Made by a program: the position numbers and the translations under genes
Assembly (NCBI GenBank): GCA_020638675.1
Contig: JACKID010000001.1
Location: forward strand, 2,232,001-2,296,000
Source: Planctomycetota bacterium
GTDB lineage: Bacteria; Planctomycetota; UBA8742; UBA2392
Reading direction: 5' to 3'
DNA length: 64,000 nucleotides
Notes under the pieces: generated by a model
Told to the model about the DNA's origin: nothing
The model's database searches: none
Seen by the model: the letters and a program-made list of their open reading frames with translations, nothing else
Shown here: positions 25,420-34,748 of the stretch, piece after piece
Position numbering within the stretch: position 1 is the first letter of the stretch
Layout of the letters: each line of letters opens with the position of its first letter

Positions 25420-26037
25420 ATGCCGAACCAGCCGATTTCGATCAATCTCGACCGCATGGTGGATGCCATGCTCGACACCCGCACGCCCCACTACTGGGAC
25501 CCCAAGCGATCGAAGATCGTGCGCGGCAGCAGCGAACTTGACGACGACCGCACCCGCCGCGTGCTGATCGACACGATCGGCAAGCGCAAGTTCAAGCAGC
25601 TCACGGACGGCTTCGCCAAGACCATCGATCCCAAGGATGGCAAGCTGGTGCAGGAGGCCGTCAAGGGCAGCTTCGACAAGTTCAACCGTCTGCTGCAGAA
25701 GCGCCTTGACCTGAAACAGGCCTGGATCGCTTACGCCGGCGTGGAACTCATGGACGCGGCCGTGGACTGGCTCTCGATGCAGGGCGTCGAGGAATTCATC
25801 GCGACCGGCGAAATCGCCAAGTTCGCGATCGAAGAAGCCGAGGCCGAAGAAGAGGCCGAAGACGAAGACCTCGACGAGGATGACGACGAGGAAGAAGAAG
25901 CCGAAGAAGAAGAGGAAGAAGAGGTCGAGGAGGAAGAAGAAGAGGAAGAGGAAGAAGAGGACGAAGACGAAGAAGAAGAGGACGAAGACGAGGAAGAGGA
26001 CGAAGATTCCCTCGATGAAGACGAAGACGACGAATAG
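25420..26037 (+). CDS. UPF0158-like protein with very acidic C-terminal tail
   Basis: 205 residues with an AGGAAA ribosome site. Residues 1-135 resemble UPF0158: an N-terminal L-D-R-M-V-D-A-M, then G-S-F-D-K-F-N-R-L-L and L-K-Q-A-W-I-A-Y with D-W-L-S-M-Q-G-V-E, the order of the family's C-terminal half. Residues about 139-205 are almost only glutamate and aspartate, with codons mostly GAAGAG/GACGAA. The tail could be a nucleic-acid mimic or a charge buffer for a basic partner; this is inference. No signal peptide. A terminator follows. Confidence 0.75.
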   Translation: MPNQPISINLDRMVDAMLDTRTPHYWDPKRSKIVRGSSELDDDRTRRVLIDTIGKRKFKQLTDGFAKTIDPKDGKLVQEAVKGSFDKFNRLLQKRLDLKQAWIAYAGVELMDAAVDWLSMQGVEEFIATGEIAKFAIEEAEAEEEAEDEDLDEDDDEEEEAEEEEEEEVEEEEEEEEEEEDEDEEEEDEDEEEDEDSLDEDEDDE

Positions 26038-26062
26038 TCGGCAACGCTGATTCGTTACCACC

Positions 26063-26090
26063 AAGCCCGGGTTGATCCCGGGCTTTGTTC
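26063..26090 (+). terminator. hairpin terminator after the UPF0158-like gene
   Basis: Perfect 9-bp stem AAGCCCGGG/CCCGGGCTT (26063-26071, 26077-26085) with loop TTGAT, then TGTTC. The U tract is short. Confidence 0.6.
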
Positions 26091-26101
26091 ACTCTCAAGC
26101 G

Positions 26102-26107
26102 TATACT
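26102..26107 (+). promoter_or_regulatory. -10 box TATACT, start-proximal (leaderless type) for mfd
   Basis: TATACT, five of six consensus bases, ends six bases before the mfd ATG at 26114. No ribosome site is present between them and no good -35 is seen. Confidence 0.55.
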
Positions 26108-26113
26108 CACGAG

Positions 26114-29100
26114 ATGGCGAGCGCCCGAGAACAACTGATCGAGGCTGCAGGCAAGCTCATGGCCGGCAAGCAGGCCGTGGGCGGGCTTTCGGGCTGCGCG
26201 GTCAGCCTCGGCGTGGCGGCGCTTGCGGGCAAAGGCCTGCTGCTGTGCGTGACGCCCGGACCGGAGACGGCGGAGGATGTCGCGCTCGACCTGGAAGCGC
26301 TGATGCCGGGGCTGACCTGCCTGACCGCCCCGGTGATGGACGACAACAACCCGGACAAGCAGGCCGCGTGGATCAGCCTGCTGTCGCAGGTGGCACACGC
26401 CGGCGGCCCGACCGTCCTGCTGACGCCCGCCGCCGCGCTGATTGAAGGGCTGCCCGCACCCGACGAAATCCGGACCGCCAACCTGAGCCTGCGGCCCGCG
26501 AACAAGCTGAAGCTCGACCCGCTGTTCAGCCAGCTCGTGGAAGCCGGCATGCAGCGCGTCGAGCAGGTGGACAGCCCGGGACAGTTCGCCCGCCGCGGCG
26601 GCATCGTCGATATCTTCCCGCCAACGCTGGCCAACCCGGTGCGCATTGAGTTGTTCGGCGACGAGATCGAGAGCGTCCGCAGTTTTGACATCCAGACGCA
26701 GCGAAGCTTCGAAAGCCTCGACGCAGGCATCGCATTCCCGCTGGTGCCGGTCGAAGGCGGCAAGGACGCGATGCTGCTCGACTACTTGAAGTCCCCCACC
26801 GTGGTCGCCATTGAGCCCGAACGCGTCGCGGAAAGGCTCAAGACGCTCGCCAGCTTCACCGACGACCCCATACGCCACAAACGCGTTGAGGGCGCGCACA
26901 AGCTGCTCGCCACCGCGGGCGCGCTGACATCCGGGACGGCCGCGACCAACCTCGAGTGCGTCGCGCCGGTCAGCCTCGGTGATGGCTACGAAGGCGTCGC
27001 CAAGCTGTTGACCCCGCTGCTTGATTCCGGGCTGCGCGTGCTCGTGTTTGGCGGCACAGAAGCCGAGCTGCGCCCGGCGCGGGAAGGGCTCGAAGGCCAG
27101 GGGCTGAAGGAGTCCGCCAACCTGCAACTCCTGACCGGCGACGTCGAGGGCGGGCGCGTACTGCCGGGGCTCGGCTTCGCGATCCTCAGTCTGCACGAGT
27201 TGCTTGGTCGTTCGCGTCGGCGCCTGCGCTTCGAGAGCTCCGACCGTCCGGACATGGGCGATATGCTCGACGACTTCATTGAGCTTGAGCCCGGCGACTA
27301 CGTCGTCCACCTGCAGCACGGCATCGCCCGCTTCAAGGGCATGGAAACACTCAACCGCGAGGGCCGCCCGGGCGAGTTCCTGAGCCTGGAGTTCGCCGAC
27401 AACATCACGCTGCACGTGCCCGCGACCAACGCCGACGTCGTGCAGAAGTACATCGGGATGCGCGGCATGGTGCCGCAACTCAGCCGCCTCAACACGCAGG
27501 CGTGGTCCGAGCGCAAGCTGCGCGCCCAGCACAGCGTGCTGAAGCTCGCCAGCGACATGCTTGAGGTGCAGGCCATCCGCGCACACGAGGCCGGCCACCC
27601 CTGCCGCCCGGACGGCCCGGAAATGGCCGAGTACGAGGCGGCCTGCCCGTTCCGCGACACCCCCGACCAGGCCAAGTCCAGTATCTCGATCAAACGCGAC
27701 ATGGAATCACGCAAACCGATGGACCGGCTGCTCTGCGGCGACGTGGGCTACGGCAAGACCGAGCTGGCGATGCGCGCGGCCTACAAGATGGTGCTGGAAG
27801 GCCGCCAGGTGGCGATCCTCGTGCCGACGACGGTGCTCGCACAGCAGCACTACCTGACCTTCAGCGAACGCTTGCGCAGCTTTCCGGTGATCGTCGATCT
27901 GCTGTCGCGCTTCCGCTCAGCGGGCGAGCAGCGCAAGACCATCGAGCAACTGGCCGAGGGCAAGGTCGACATCGTAATCGGCACCCACCGCCTGCTGAGC
28001 AATGACGTTCAGTTCAAGAATCTCGGGCTGGTCGTGATCGACGAGGAGCAACGCTTCGGCGTCGAGCACAAAGAGCGCCTGAAGCACATGCGCCGCACGG
28101 TGGACCTGCTGACGCTCAGCGCGACGCCGATTCCGCGCACGTTGCACCAGGCGCTGCTGGGGCTGCGCGACATCAGCAACCTCACCACGCCGCCGCAGGA
28201 CCGCCTGTCAATCATCACGCGGCTGATGCACTGGAACGACAAGGAGCTGGCCGACGCTATCCAGCACGAGCTTGCGCGCGACGGACAGGTGTTCTTCGTG
28301 CACAACCGCGTCTTTGACATCGACGTGATTGCCGAGCGCGTGCAGAAACTCTGCCCCGACGCCCGCATCGCCGTCGGCCACGGGCAGATGCCGGAAAGCC
28401 AGCTTGAAGAGGTCATGCTGCGCTTCATGAACCGCGAGATCGACGTGCTGGTCTGCACCACGATCATCGAAAGCGGCATCGACGTGCGCAGCGCCAACAC
28501 CATCATCATCGACCAGGCGCAGAACTACGGGCTAAGCGACCTGCACCAGCTTCGCGGGCGCGTCGGGCGCTACCACAACCAGGCCTACTGCTACCTGCTG
28601 GTACCCGACGACGTGAGCCTGAGTGAAATCGCCGCCAAGCGCCTGAAAGCGATCCTGCAGTACTCGGCGCTGGGCAGCGGGTTCAAGATCGCCATGCGCG
28701 ACCTTGAGCTGCGCGGCGCCGGCAACCTGTTAGGCCCGGAGCAGTCGGGCCACATCGCGACCATCGGCTATGACCTGTACTGCCGCATGCTGGACCGCGC
28801 GGTGCGCAAGATGAAGCACCAGCCCGTGCCGCCCGAGGTGGACACCCAGCTTGATCTCGGCATCGACTTCCGCATCCCCCACAGCTACATCCCGTCGCAG
28901 AAGCAGCGCCTTGAGGTGTACCGCCGCCTCGCCCGCATCGGCGACGACCGCCAGTCCGACGAAATCGGCGCCGAGATTCGCGACCGCTTCGGCAAGCCGC
29001 CGCGCGAGTTCGAGCAGCTCATGCAGGCCGCACTGGTGCGGTCACGCCTGGCGCGCCTCGGCATCACCAGCGTCAGTCGCGCCGAAGACCACATCAAGCT

Positions 29101-29320
29101 GCGCGCGCTGTCGGCTCCGCAAAGCCAGCGCAAACTCAGCCTCGCCAGCAAGTCGTTCCGCGTGCTGGATGAAACCACGCTCGCGCTGCCCCTGCGCAAG
29201 GGGCTGGAGCAGCCGCTGGACCAGCTTCGCTTCCTCGCCAACCTGCTAAGCGCGCTGGCACGGCAGGGAGTGTTCGCCAACAAGCCGGATCCCGAGCCCG
29301 TCACGGCCGAGACCAGTTGA
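26114..29320 (+). CDS. mfd: transcription-repair coupling factor Mfd
   Basis: 1068 residues, slightly under the roughly 1150 of E. coli. Mfd removes RNA polymerase stalled at DNA damage and recruits UvrA. Seen in order: a UvrB-like N-terminal module with F-A-R-R-G-G-I-V-D-I-F-P-P (about 156-168), an RNA-polymerase-interaction region with D-Y-V-V-H-L-Q-H-G-I-A-R-F (about 395-407), then the helicase with Walker A C-G-D-V-G-Y-G-K-T-E, the V-I-D-E-E-Q-R-F-G-V box, L-S-A-T-P-I-P-R-T-L and Q-L-R-G-R-V-G-R. The C-terminal TRCF domain is present. The shorter length comes mostly from the N-terminal part. Confidence 0.96.
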   Translation: MASAREQLIEAAGKLMAGKQAVGGLSGCAVSLGVAALAGKGLLLCVTPGPETAEDVALDLEALMPGLTCLTAPVMDDNNPDKQAAWISLLSQVAHAGGPTVLLTPAAALIEGLPAPDEIRTANLSLRPANKLKLDPLFSQLVEAGMQRVEQVDSPGQFARRGGIVDIFPPTLANPVRIELFGDEIESVRSFDIQTQRSFESLDAGIAFPLVPVEGGKDAMLLDYLKSPTVVAIEPERVAERLKTLASFTDDPIRHKRVEGAHKLLATAGALTSGTAATNLECVAPVSLGDGYEGVAKLLTPLLDSGLRVLVFGGTEAELRPAREGLEGQGLKESANLQLLTGDVEGGRVLPGLGFAILSLHELLGRSRRRLRFESSDRPDMGDMLDDFIELEPGDYVVHLQHGIARFKGMETLNREGRPGEFLSLEFADNITLHVPATNADVVQKYIGMRGMVPQLSRLNTQAWSERKLRAQHSVLKLASDMLEVQAIRAHEAGHPCRPDGPEMAEYEAACPFRDTPDQAKSSISIKRDMESRKPMDRLLCGDVGYGKTELAMRAAYKMVLEGRQVAILVPTTVLAQQHYLTFSERLRSFPVIVDLLSRFRSAGEQRKTIEQLAEGKVDIVIGTHRLLSNDVQFKNLGLVVIDEEQRFGVEHKERLKHMRRTVDLLTLSATPIPRTLHQALLGLRDISNLTTPPQDRLSIITRLMHWNDKELADAIQHELARDGQVFFVHNRVFDIDVIAERVQKLCPDARIAVGHGQMPESQLEEVMLRFMNREIDVLVCTTIIESGIDVRSANTIIIDQAQNYGLSDLHQLRGRVGRYHNQAYCYLLVPDDVSLSEIAAKRLKAILQYSALGSGFKIAMRDLELRGAGNLLGPEQSGHIATIGYDLYCRMLDRAVRKMKHQPVPPEVDTQLDLGIDFRIPHSYIPSQKQRLEVYRRLARIGDDRQSDEIGAEIRDRFGKPPREFEQLMQAALVRSRLARLGITSVSRAEDHIKLRALSAPQSQRKLSLASKSFRVLDETTLALPLRKGLEQPLDQLRFLANLLSALARQGVFANKPDPEPVTAETS

Positions 29321-29393
29321 CCGGCTTCACGAATTCCCCCACACCCTTGCCCGCCAGCACAATCCATCGCAAGCTGCCGGCCCCGGAGAAGAC

Positions 29394-30518
29394 ATGAAAC
29401 GCATCCTGGCTGCCGCGCTGCTACTGATTGTCGTCTGCCCGCTGGTTGTGGCTGACGAGCGCTCCGACGGCGCCGACGAGATTCTCGCCGTCGTGAACGG
29501 CAAGGCGATCACGTACCAGCAGATCGTCGGCGACCTCGACATGCAGGCCGAGATCAATGCCACCCGCACGGTACAGCGCGTCCCGGCCGACATCGCCGAC
29601 AGCGAGATCGAGCAGCAGCTGGTATTCCAGCGCCTGCGCAACTACATCCTGCAGCGGCTGCTGGATGCCGAGGCGGATCGCGTGCAGCTCAAGATCAGCG
29701 ACTCGCAGATGCGCGGGATCATCATCCGCCAGAAGAAGAACCTGGGGCTGCGAGATGACGACGTCAAAGCCTGGGCCAGCTACCTCAAGGAAAAGTTCAA
29801 CCTGACTCCCGGCGAGTACCTGGAGCGGACACGCGGCGAGATCCGGCGCAACGAGATACTGAACTACATGGCCGGGCTGTACGGCCCGCTGCCGGCGCAG
29901 TTCCCGCTGGAAATCTACTTCTCGCTCTCCGTCACGCCGCGCGACGTGCGCGAAGAGTTTGACCGCACCGCCGACAGTTGGCGCATCGCGCGCAACATCG
30001 ACTACCGACGTTTCCGGTTGCTGTACCCGCCGGAGGTCGCGCGCGAGAACCAGGCGAAGCTTTACTCGGCCGTGCTGAACGGTGACAACAGCGTGCGGGA
30101 ACGGGTAATCAAAGGCGAATCGATGGAGCGCGCCTCAGACGGGCTGAAGAAGCTGATCGAGGATCTCGGCATACCCGGCGCACAACTGGAGCTCGGCGAG
30201 CGCAAGACAGCCAAGGACGACAGTGACCTCGACCCGCTGACCTACCAGATGGTGCTTTCGGTGCCGGCCAACGGCGGCATCAGCGAACTCGGCTACGCGG
30301 AAGACACCGACGACGAAGGCCAGAAGCTTGAGGGTTTCCAGTTCGTCCAGTTGTTCAGCCGCGAAGATGGTGACCGGCGCAACTACGAAAGCCCAAAGGT
30401 GCAGGAGGGCATCCGCGCCGCAATCGAGCGCGAACGCCTCTCGCAGAACCAGGCGAAGGTGGAGCGTGCGCTGCTGAAACGCGCGGCCATCGTGCCCGAG
30501 AAGCTGTTCCAGAGATAA
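29394..30518 (+). CDS. secreted SurA-like periplasmic chaperone
   Basis: 374 residues with GGAGAAG ahead of the ATG. Signal peptide at about 3-20 (ending V-V-A-D-E). Then I-L-A-V-V-N-G-K-A-I-T-Y-Q-Q-I, the standard opening of SurA/PpiC proteins, and long helices (about 55-160) of the chaperone core. The region at 175-330, where parvulin proline isomerase domains sit, lacks recognisable active-site segments apart from I-S-E-L-G-Y-A, so isomerase activity is doubtful. Likely helps outer-membrane or secreted proteins fold. It lies 73 bases after mfd. Confidence 0.72.
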   Translation: MKRILAAALLLIVVCPLVVADERSDGADEILAVVNGKAITYQQIVGDLDMQAEINATRTVQRVPADIADSEIEQQLVFQRLRNYILQRLLDAEADRVQLKISDSQMRGIIIRQKKNLGLRDDDVKAWASYLKEKFNLTPGEYLERTRGEIRRNEILNYMAGLYGPLPAQFPLEIYFSLSVTPRDVREEFDRTADSWRIARNIDYRRFRLLYPPEVARENQAKLYSAVLNGDNSVRERVIKGESMERASDGLKKLIEDLGIPGAQLELGERKTAKDDSDLDPLTYQMVLSVPANGGISELGYAEDTDDEGQKLEGFQFVQLFSREDGDRRNYESPKVQEGIRAAIERERLSQNQAKVERALLKRAAIVPEKLFQR

Positions 30519-30582
30519 TTCGCCATAGGCAAACCACTGCTGAAGAGTTAAGTAGCACAGCAAGCAGCCAGCGGAGCACCGA

Positions 30583-30849
30583 ATGCCAGCGCCACCCAAA
30601 CGTTACAAGGTCGGCGAGATCATGCGCCACACGGGGCTGTCGCGGCAGACTATCCACAACTACACGATGCTCGGGCTGATTCACCCGGTTGAGCGCACCG
30701 AGGCGGGCCACCGCCTCTACGACGAGGGCGTCTTCGACCGCATCCGCAAAATCGAGCTGCTGAAGATCCACCGCACGCTCAACGAAATCCGCGAGATGCT
30801 TGAGGAAGAAGACAAGAAGTCCGGCGACGGGCAGAGCGCCGCCGGCTAG
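30583..30849 (+). CDS. small MerR-like HTH protein
   Basis: 88 residues. Y-K-V-G-E-I-M-R-H-T-G-L-S-R-Q-T-I-H-N-Y-T followed by G-L-I and G-H-R-L-Y-D-E is the winged-helix DNA-binding part of the MerR family; the residues after 55 form a short helix (R-K-I-E-L-L-K-I-H-R-T-L-N-E-I-R-E-M-L). There is no effector domain, as in stand-alone MerR/HspR-like or excisionase-like proteins. Its stop overlaps the glycosyltransferase stop in a shared CTAG (30846-30849). Target genes unknown. Confidence 0.8.
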   Translation: MPAPPKRYKVGEIMRHTGLSRQTIHNYTMLGLIHPVERTEAGHRLYDEGVFDRIRKIELLKIHRTLNEIREMLEEEDKKSGDGQSAAG

Positions 30850-31922
30850 TTCGGAACCTTCAACTCGCGACGGCAAGCCGACAACACACGCGCAACCGAG
30901 ATCGCGTCCATGCAGCGATGATCGATCGGGCATTCCTTCAACTGGCACGGCCATGCATACGGCGAGCAATCCACGCGCTCGCGGATCACTTCACCGCGTT
31001 CGACGTCCGGCAGCGCCGTATACCGTGGGTCGTTCGGTCCCATGATGCAAACCACCGGCTTGCCCAGCGCGACGCCGATGTGCCGGGGCCCCGCGTCGTT
31101 GGTGAGTATCAGGGCCGCACGCTCATACACGGCCTTCAGCGTGCCGAGATCAAGGCCAAGGCTGGTCGGGAATTCACGGCCGGCCGCCATGTTCACCGTC
31201 TCGGCGTCCGCAATCTCGTTGGGCGCCACGCTCAGCAGGATCTTCGCGCCGTCGCCGTGCAACTCGTTCAGCACCTCGGCATAGCGCACCGGCGGCCAGA
31301 GCTTGCTGGGGCCAAACGCTCCGCCCGGCGCGCAAATCACCAGAGGCCCGCCATCCAGCCCGCGTTCGGCGATGAACTTCTCGGCCGCCTCACGCTCGCT
31401 TTCCGCAATCGGCAGGCTGGGGCGCAGCTCGCCGGGCGGTATGCCGACCTCGTCCAGCAACTCCATGAAATAACGCCCGGTGTACTTGGGCAGGAACTTG
31501 CCGTCGTCGCCCATTTCGCGTGGACGCCCGGCATGCAGCAGGAAGCTGCGCCCGTCCTTGAAATAGCCCACGCGTTTCTTCACGCGCCCCTGAAAGAACT
31601 GCCAGGCGCTGCTGAAGCTGTTCGGGAAGATGAACCCGAGGTCGAAATGACGCTTGCGAAGCTCGGCCGCGAAGCGGTTGGCGCCCAGCATCCCCCGGTG
31701 GGCCCCCTTGCGGTCGTAGGGAATGACTTCCTTGAACCAGGCGTTGCCCTGAATCAGCGGCACCCCGGCGGGCAGACAGACCAGGCTGAGACGCTCCTGC
31801 CCGAAATGGTCGGCCAGGCGGGCGAAGGCGGGCGTCGCCATGACCAGGTCGCCCAGCGCGTTGGGCGCGCGTACGACTACGTTGCGGGAGTCCAGAAGGT
31901 CGCGTACCATCGAATCGATCAT
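30846..31922 (-). CDS. glycosyltransferase family 9 (heptosyltransferase-like)
   Basis: 358 residues from the ATG at 31922 (an internal ATG at 31910 is possible). It has R-A-P-N-A-L-G-D-L-V-M-A-T-P-A near residue 18, where heptosyltransferases bind the acceptor, C-A-P-G-G-A-F-G-P-S-K-L-W-P in the middle, and T-N-D-A-G-P-R-H-I-G-V-A-L-G-K-P-V in the donor site. The family adds ADP-heptose to lipopolysaccharide core in Gram-negative cells. Several cysteines near the C-terminus (S-P-Y-A-W-P-C-Q-L-K-E-C) match the family's common end. Start codons of this and the next gene are only 15 bases apart. Confidence 0.9.
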   Translation of the reverse strand: MIDSMVRDLLDSRNVVVRAPNALGDLVMATPAFARLADHFGQERLSLVCLPAGVPLIQGNAWFKEVIPYDRKGAHRGMLGANRFAAELRKRHFDLGFIFPNSFSSAWQFFQGRVKKRVGYFKDGRSFLLHAGRPREMGDDGKFLPKYTGRYFMELLDEVGIPPGELRPSLPIAESEREAAEKFIAERGLDGGPLVICAPGGAFGPSKLWPPVRYAEVLNELHGDGAKILLSVAPNEIADAETVNMAAGREFPTSLGLDLGTLKAVYERAALILTNDAGPRHIGVALGKPVVCIMGPNDPRYTALPDVERGEVIRERVDCSPYAWPCQLKECPIDHRCMDAISVARVLSACRRELKVPN

Positions 31923-31937
31923 ATCTGAAGGGCGTCC

Positions 31938-34559
31938 GTGCGCATCATCCGGGACGATTTCGACAAACTCGTGGAAAGCTTCGGCGCGTCTCGACGCATG
32001 GCGACGCGGCTGGGCGCGTTGGCGCGCAACCAGCTGCACGTCTCCGAGACTCTGCTTGAATTCGCTCACGACGACGACGGCAAGCCCCTCAGCAAGCTGC
32101 TGCTGGCAAAGGCGCTGCTGGATGACGCGGCTGAGCTCGACGATGCCGGGCTGGCCCGTCTGGCAAAAAAGCAGGACGCCGACTTCTTTGAAGAAAACCC
32201 CATCGCACTGCGCCGACAGGACGGAGTACGCGTCATCTGCCTCGCCGAGGAAGCCCCGGAAGCCGAGCCGGCCGAGCCGCCCCAAGGCAATCTCGCCATG
32301 CTGCCGGAAGGCGGCGTCTCCGGCGTGATCGACAAGAACGAGGCCCGCAAGCTGCTCGGCACGGACGAAGTTTCGCGCCTCAAGCTGGACCTGGTCACCA
32401 GCAGCGACGTCGGTCGAAGGCTTGAGGCCGTGCGCAAGCTCTACCTGACCGAGCTGCCGCCGGACGAGAAGCTGAAGTTGTTCCTTGCTGCGCTGCGCGA
32501 TCGCGAGGCCGACGTGCGCGCCGAAGCCGCCCGGGCGCTGGGCGGGCTGGGGCTGGAGGCGTCGCTTACCGAGAATCTGGCCAAGGCCGCGCGCGGCGCA
32601 ACCGACGAGCGTGTCGTCGCCATCAGCAACCTCGCCCGCGTGCTGGGCAAGATGGACGGCGGTCAGCGCAGGCTGGGGCTCAGCCTGCTGATCGAGTTCG
32701 TTACGTCCGGCGAGGACAAGGAAGTGGTGCAGGGCTCGCTCGGCGTACTTGCCAACCAGCTCGTGGAGATGGAAGGCGGCGCAACGCTGGCCCCCCACCT
32801 GCACAAGCAGTTGATCGAGCTGCTGCAAGTGCGCTTCAACATGTACGAGGACGCTGCGCGGAAGGTCTATGGCAGGCTCTATGACGCCGACCGCGAAGGC
32901 ATGTCCGCCCTGCTGGTCACCAGCGTGGAAGAAGTCTCACAACCGGAGCTGCGCTTTTTCCTGCTGAGCCTGATTACAGAGCACGACCTGGCAGCCGCTT
33001 CGGCCCCGCCCGTGATTGCGCAACTGATCGACGGGCTGACCCACGGCTCCGAGCTCGACCGCAATTTCCAGGCCTGCTCCGGCGCGCTGACCCGGCTCGG
33101 AGAAAAGGCCGTTCCCGGGTTGCTGAAAGCGCTGGACCCCGCCGACGACGCGGCGCGCGGACGCGTGATTGACTTGCTGGGGCACATGTTGCGCGGCAGC
33201 GACGCGGCCGAGTACCCGTTGAAGAAGGCGACCTCGGCAAAGATTGCGAACGCGTTGCTGGGGCTCTACTCCGACGCAACGCCTGAGGTCTGCACGGCGC
33301 TGCTGGAGAGCGGCTTCTTCGATCATTCGGCACTCAGCAATGAGGCCCGCACCAAGGCGTCCGAGTTGATCATTGAAAGCATGCACGAGTTCCGCTTCGA
33401 GCGGCAGATCGAGCTGGTGCACGCCGCGCTGGAACGCTGCGGGCACTTTGCGCTGGAGCCGCTGCGCGTTGCGATGCTGGAATCCGCCTACGACGTCACG
33501 CGCCTGGCCGCGGCAAAGCTGCTGCCCGAGATCGTCGAGCGCGTGCCGGAAGTATCGAAGAAAGAGCTGCTGCAACTGCTGGAGTCCATCCGCACCATCA
33601 CCGACGCGGAAGAAACCGAGTTCCCCGACCGCGGCCCGTTGTACATCGCTCTCGGGCGCATCGGCGCGCACGGCAACATGCCGGCCGAGAAAGCCAATGA
33701 GCTGGCGCAACTGATGCGCGACCGGCTCGGGCATTCCAGCAACGTTTACGACATCCTCGAGGGCCTGGGCTACCTCGCCGCGGGTGAGAACCTGGCGAAA
33801 GACGAGCGCCTTGAGGTCGGGTATCACCTGCTCACGGTCCTCAAGCGCGGGCTGCCGGGCATGTCCGGGCGCATGCGCAAGAATGAAGAGGGCGAAGACG
33901 TACTGCACTTCGGGCGCGAGACCACCGCGTACACGGACATGATCCCGCGGATTCTCGAGGGGCTCGGGCGCATGATCGAGGCCAAGTCCACGCCGGACGT
34001 GCTGTTCGAGCGCATCGCCGAAGAGCTGATCAAGCTGTGGACGGAGATCACCGACTACAAGCGCGTCTGGGCGCCGGCCGCAACGATGACGCTGGCGCGC
34101 CTGCTGGGGCGCATCGCGCTGGGCGAGCGCTGCAAGCCGCGCATGGCCGACGACATCACCGACCTGCTGACGCGCAAGCTGGTGCTGCTGCCGGTGATGC
34201 AGGTGATCGCGCAGCTCGTACTTTCGGGCGTAGACAGCGAGCGGATGGACCTCATCGCCCAGCGCGTGTTCAACGAGCTGGCCAAACGCATCAACGAAGA
34301 ACCCGGGCCCGAGCCGACCGAACGCCGCCAGATCCTGGAAACGATGACGGCCGTCGCGCAAAGACCGAAAATGGGCGAGCGCGAGAAGGACGTCGAGCAC
34401 GCCCGCCGGGTCGTGATCGAGGCGCTGTTCGCCGCGTTGCGGGACCGCGTCTTCCAGGCGCGCACGATGCTGGAACAACTGGCGGCCAGCAAAGCGCTGT
34501 CAGAAACCATGCGAACGGACATCACCCGCCGCCTCAAACCCGCAGCCAAGCGCGGCTAG
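31938..34559 (+). CDS. long HEAT-repeat protein
   Basis: 873 residues from a GTG start, no signal peptide. After an acidic N-terminal 130 residues the protein is alpha-helical throughout with recurring L-x-x-L-x-D-x-x-x-x-V-R-x-x-A-A-x-A-L-G-x-L-G type repeats, clearest at about residues 185-205 (R-E-A-D-V-R-A-E-A-A-R-A-L-G-G-L-G). No catalytic motif. It is likely a large curved scaffold in the cytoplasm. It is divergent from the glycosyltransferase with a 15-base gap, so the promoter must lie within the neighbour's coding sequence. Confidence 0.8.
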   Translation: MRIIRDDFDKLVESFGASRRMATRLGALARNQLHVSETLLEFAHDDDGKPLSKLLLAKALLDDAAELDDAGLARLAKKQDADFFEENPIALRRQDGVRVICLAEEAPEAEPAEPPQGNLAMLPEGGVSGVIDKNEARKLLGTDEVSRLKLDLVTSSDVGRRLEAVRKLYLTELPPDEKLKLFLAALRDREADVRAEAARALGGLGLEASLTENLAKAARGATDERVVAISNLARVLGKMDGGQRRLGLSLLIEFVTSGEDKEVVQGSLGVLANQLVEMEGGATLAPHLHKQLIELLQVRFNMYEDAARKVYGRLYDADREGMSALLVTSVEEVSQPELRFFLLSLITEHDLAAASAPPVIAQLIDGLTHGSELDRNFQACSGALTRLGEKAVPGLLKALDPADDAARGRVIDLLGHMLRGSDAAEYPLKKATSAKIANALLGLYSDATPEVCTALLESGFFDHSALSNEARTKASELIIESMHEFRFERQIELVHAALERCGHFALEPLRVAMLESAYDVTRLAAAKLLPEIVERVPEVSKKELLQLLESIRTITDAEETEFPDRGPLYIALGRIGAHGNMPAEKANELAQLMRDRLGHSSNVYDILEGLGYLAAGENLAKDERLEVGYHLLTVLKRGLPGMSGRMRKNEEGEDVLHFGRETTAYTDMIPRILEGLGRMIEAKSTPDVLFERIAEELIKLWTEITDYKRVWAPAATMTLARLLGRIALGERCKPRMADDITDLLTRKLVLLPVMQVIAQLVLSGVDSERMDLIAQRVFNELAKRINEEPGPEPTERRQILETMTAVAQRPKMGEREKDVEHARRVVIEALFAALRDRVFQARTMLEQLAASKALSETMRTDITRRLKPAAKRG

Positions 34560-34564
34560 AAGCC

Positions 34565-34641
34565 GGAGGTTGGAGGTGAGAGGTTGGAATTGGGGCGTTT
34601 CCCGGCAGTTCCCCACCTACCGCCTCCAGCCTCCAACCTCC
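34565..34641. repeat. inverted repeat GGAGGTTGGAGG / CCTCCAACCTCC
   Basis: A perfect 12-base inverted repeat (34565-34576 and 34630-34641) starts five bases after the stop of the HEAT gene; further copies of the GGAGG/CCTCC theme lie inside. It can form a long hairpin and may end the HEAT transcript, though no T run follows. A perfect TTGACA lies at 34687 in the following AT-rich stretch, but no -10 at a normal distance. Confidence 0.65.
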
Positions 34642-34748
34642 CGCAGTTTTCCACGCCGTTCACATTTTCGAATGTCAGCAAACTTTTGACAGCTTTGCTG
34701 GCCCGTGTCGCGTGTATCGGTACGCTTGCGCGTCCATCGGAGACGAAC

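Noticed and set aside
34687..34692. Perfect TTGACA upstream of the gene at 34749
   Set aside because: No -10 box at 15-19 bases; the nearest TANNNT is too far, so I do not call a promoter.
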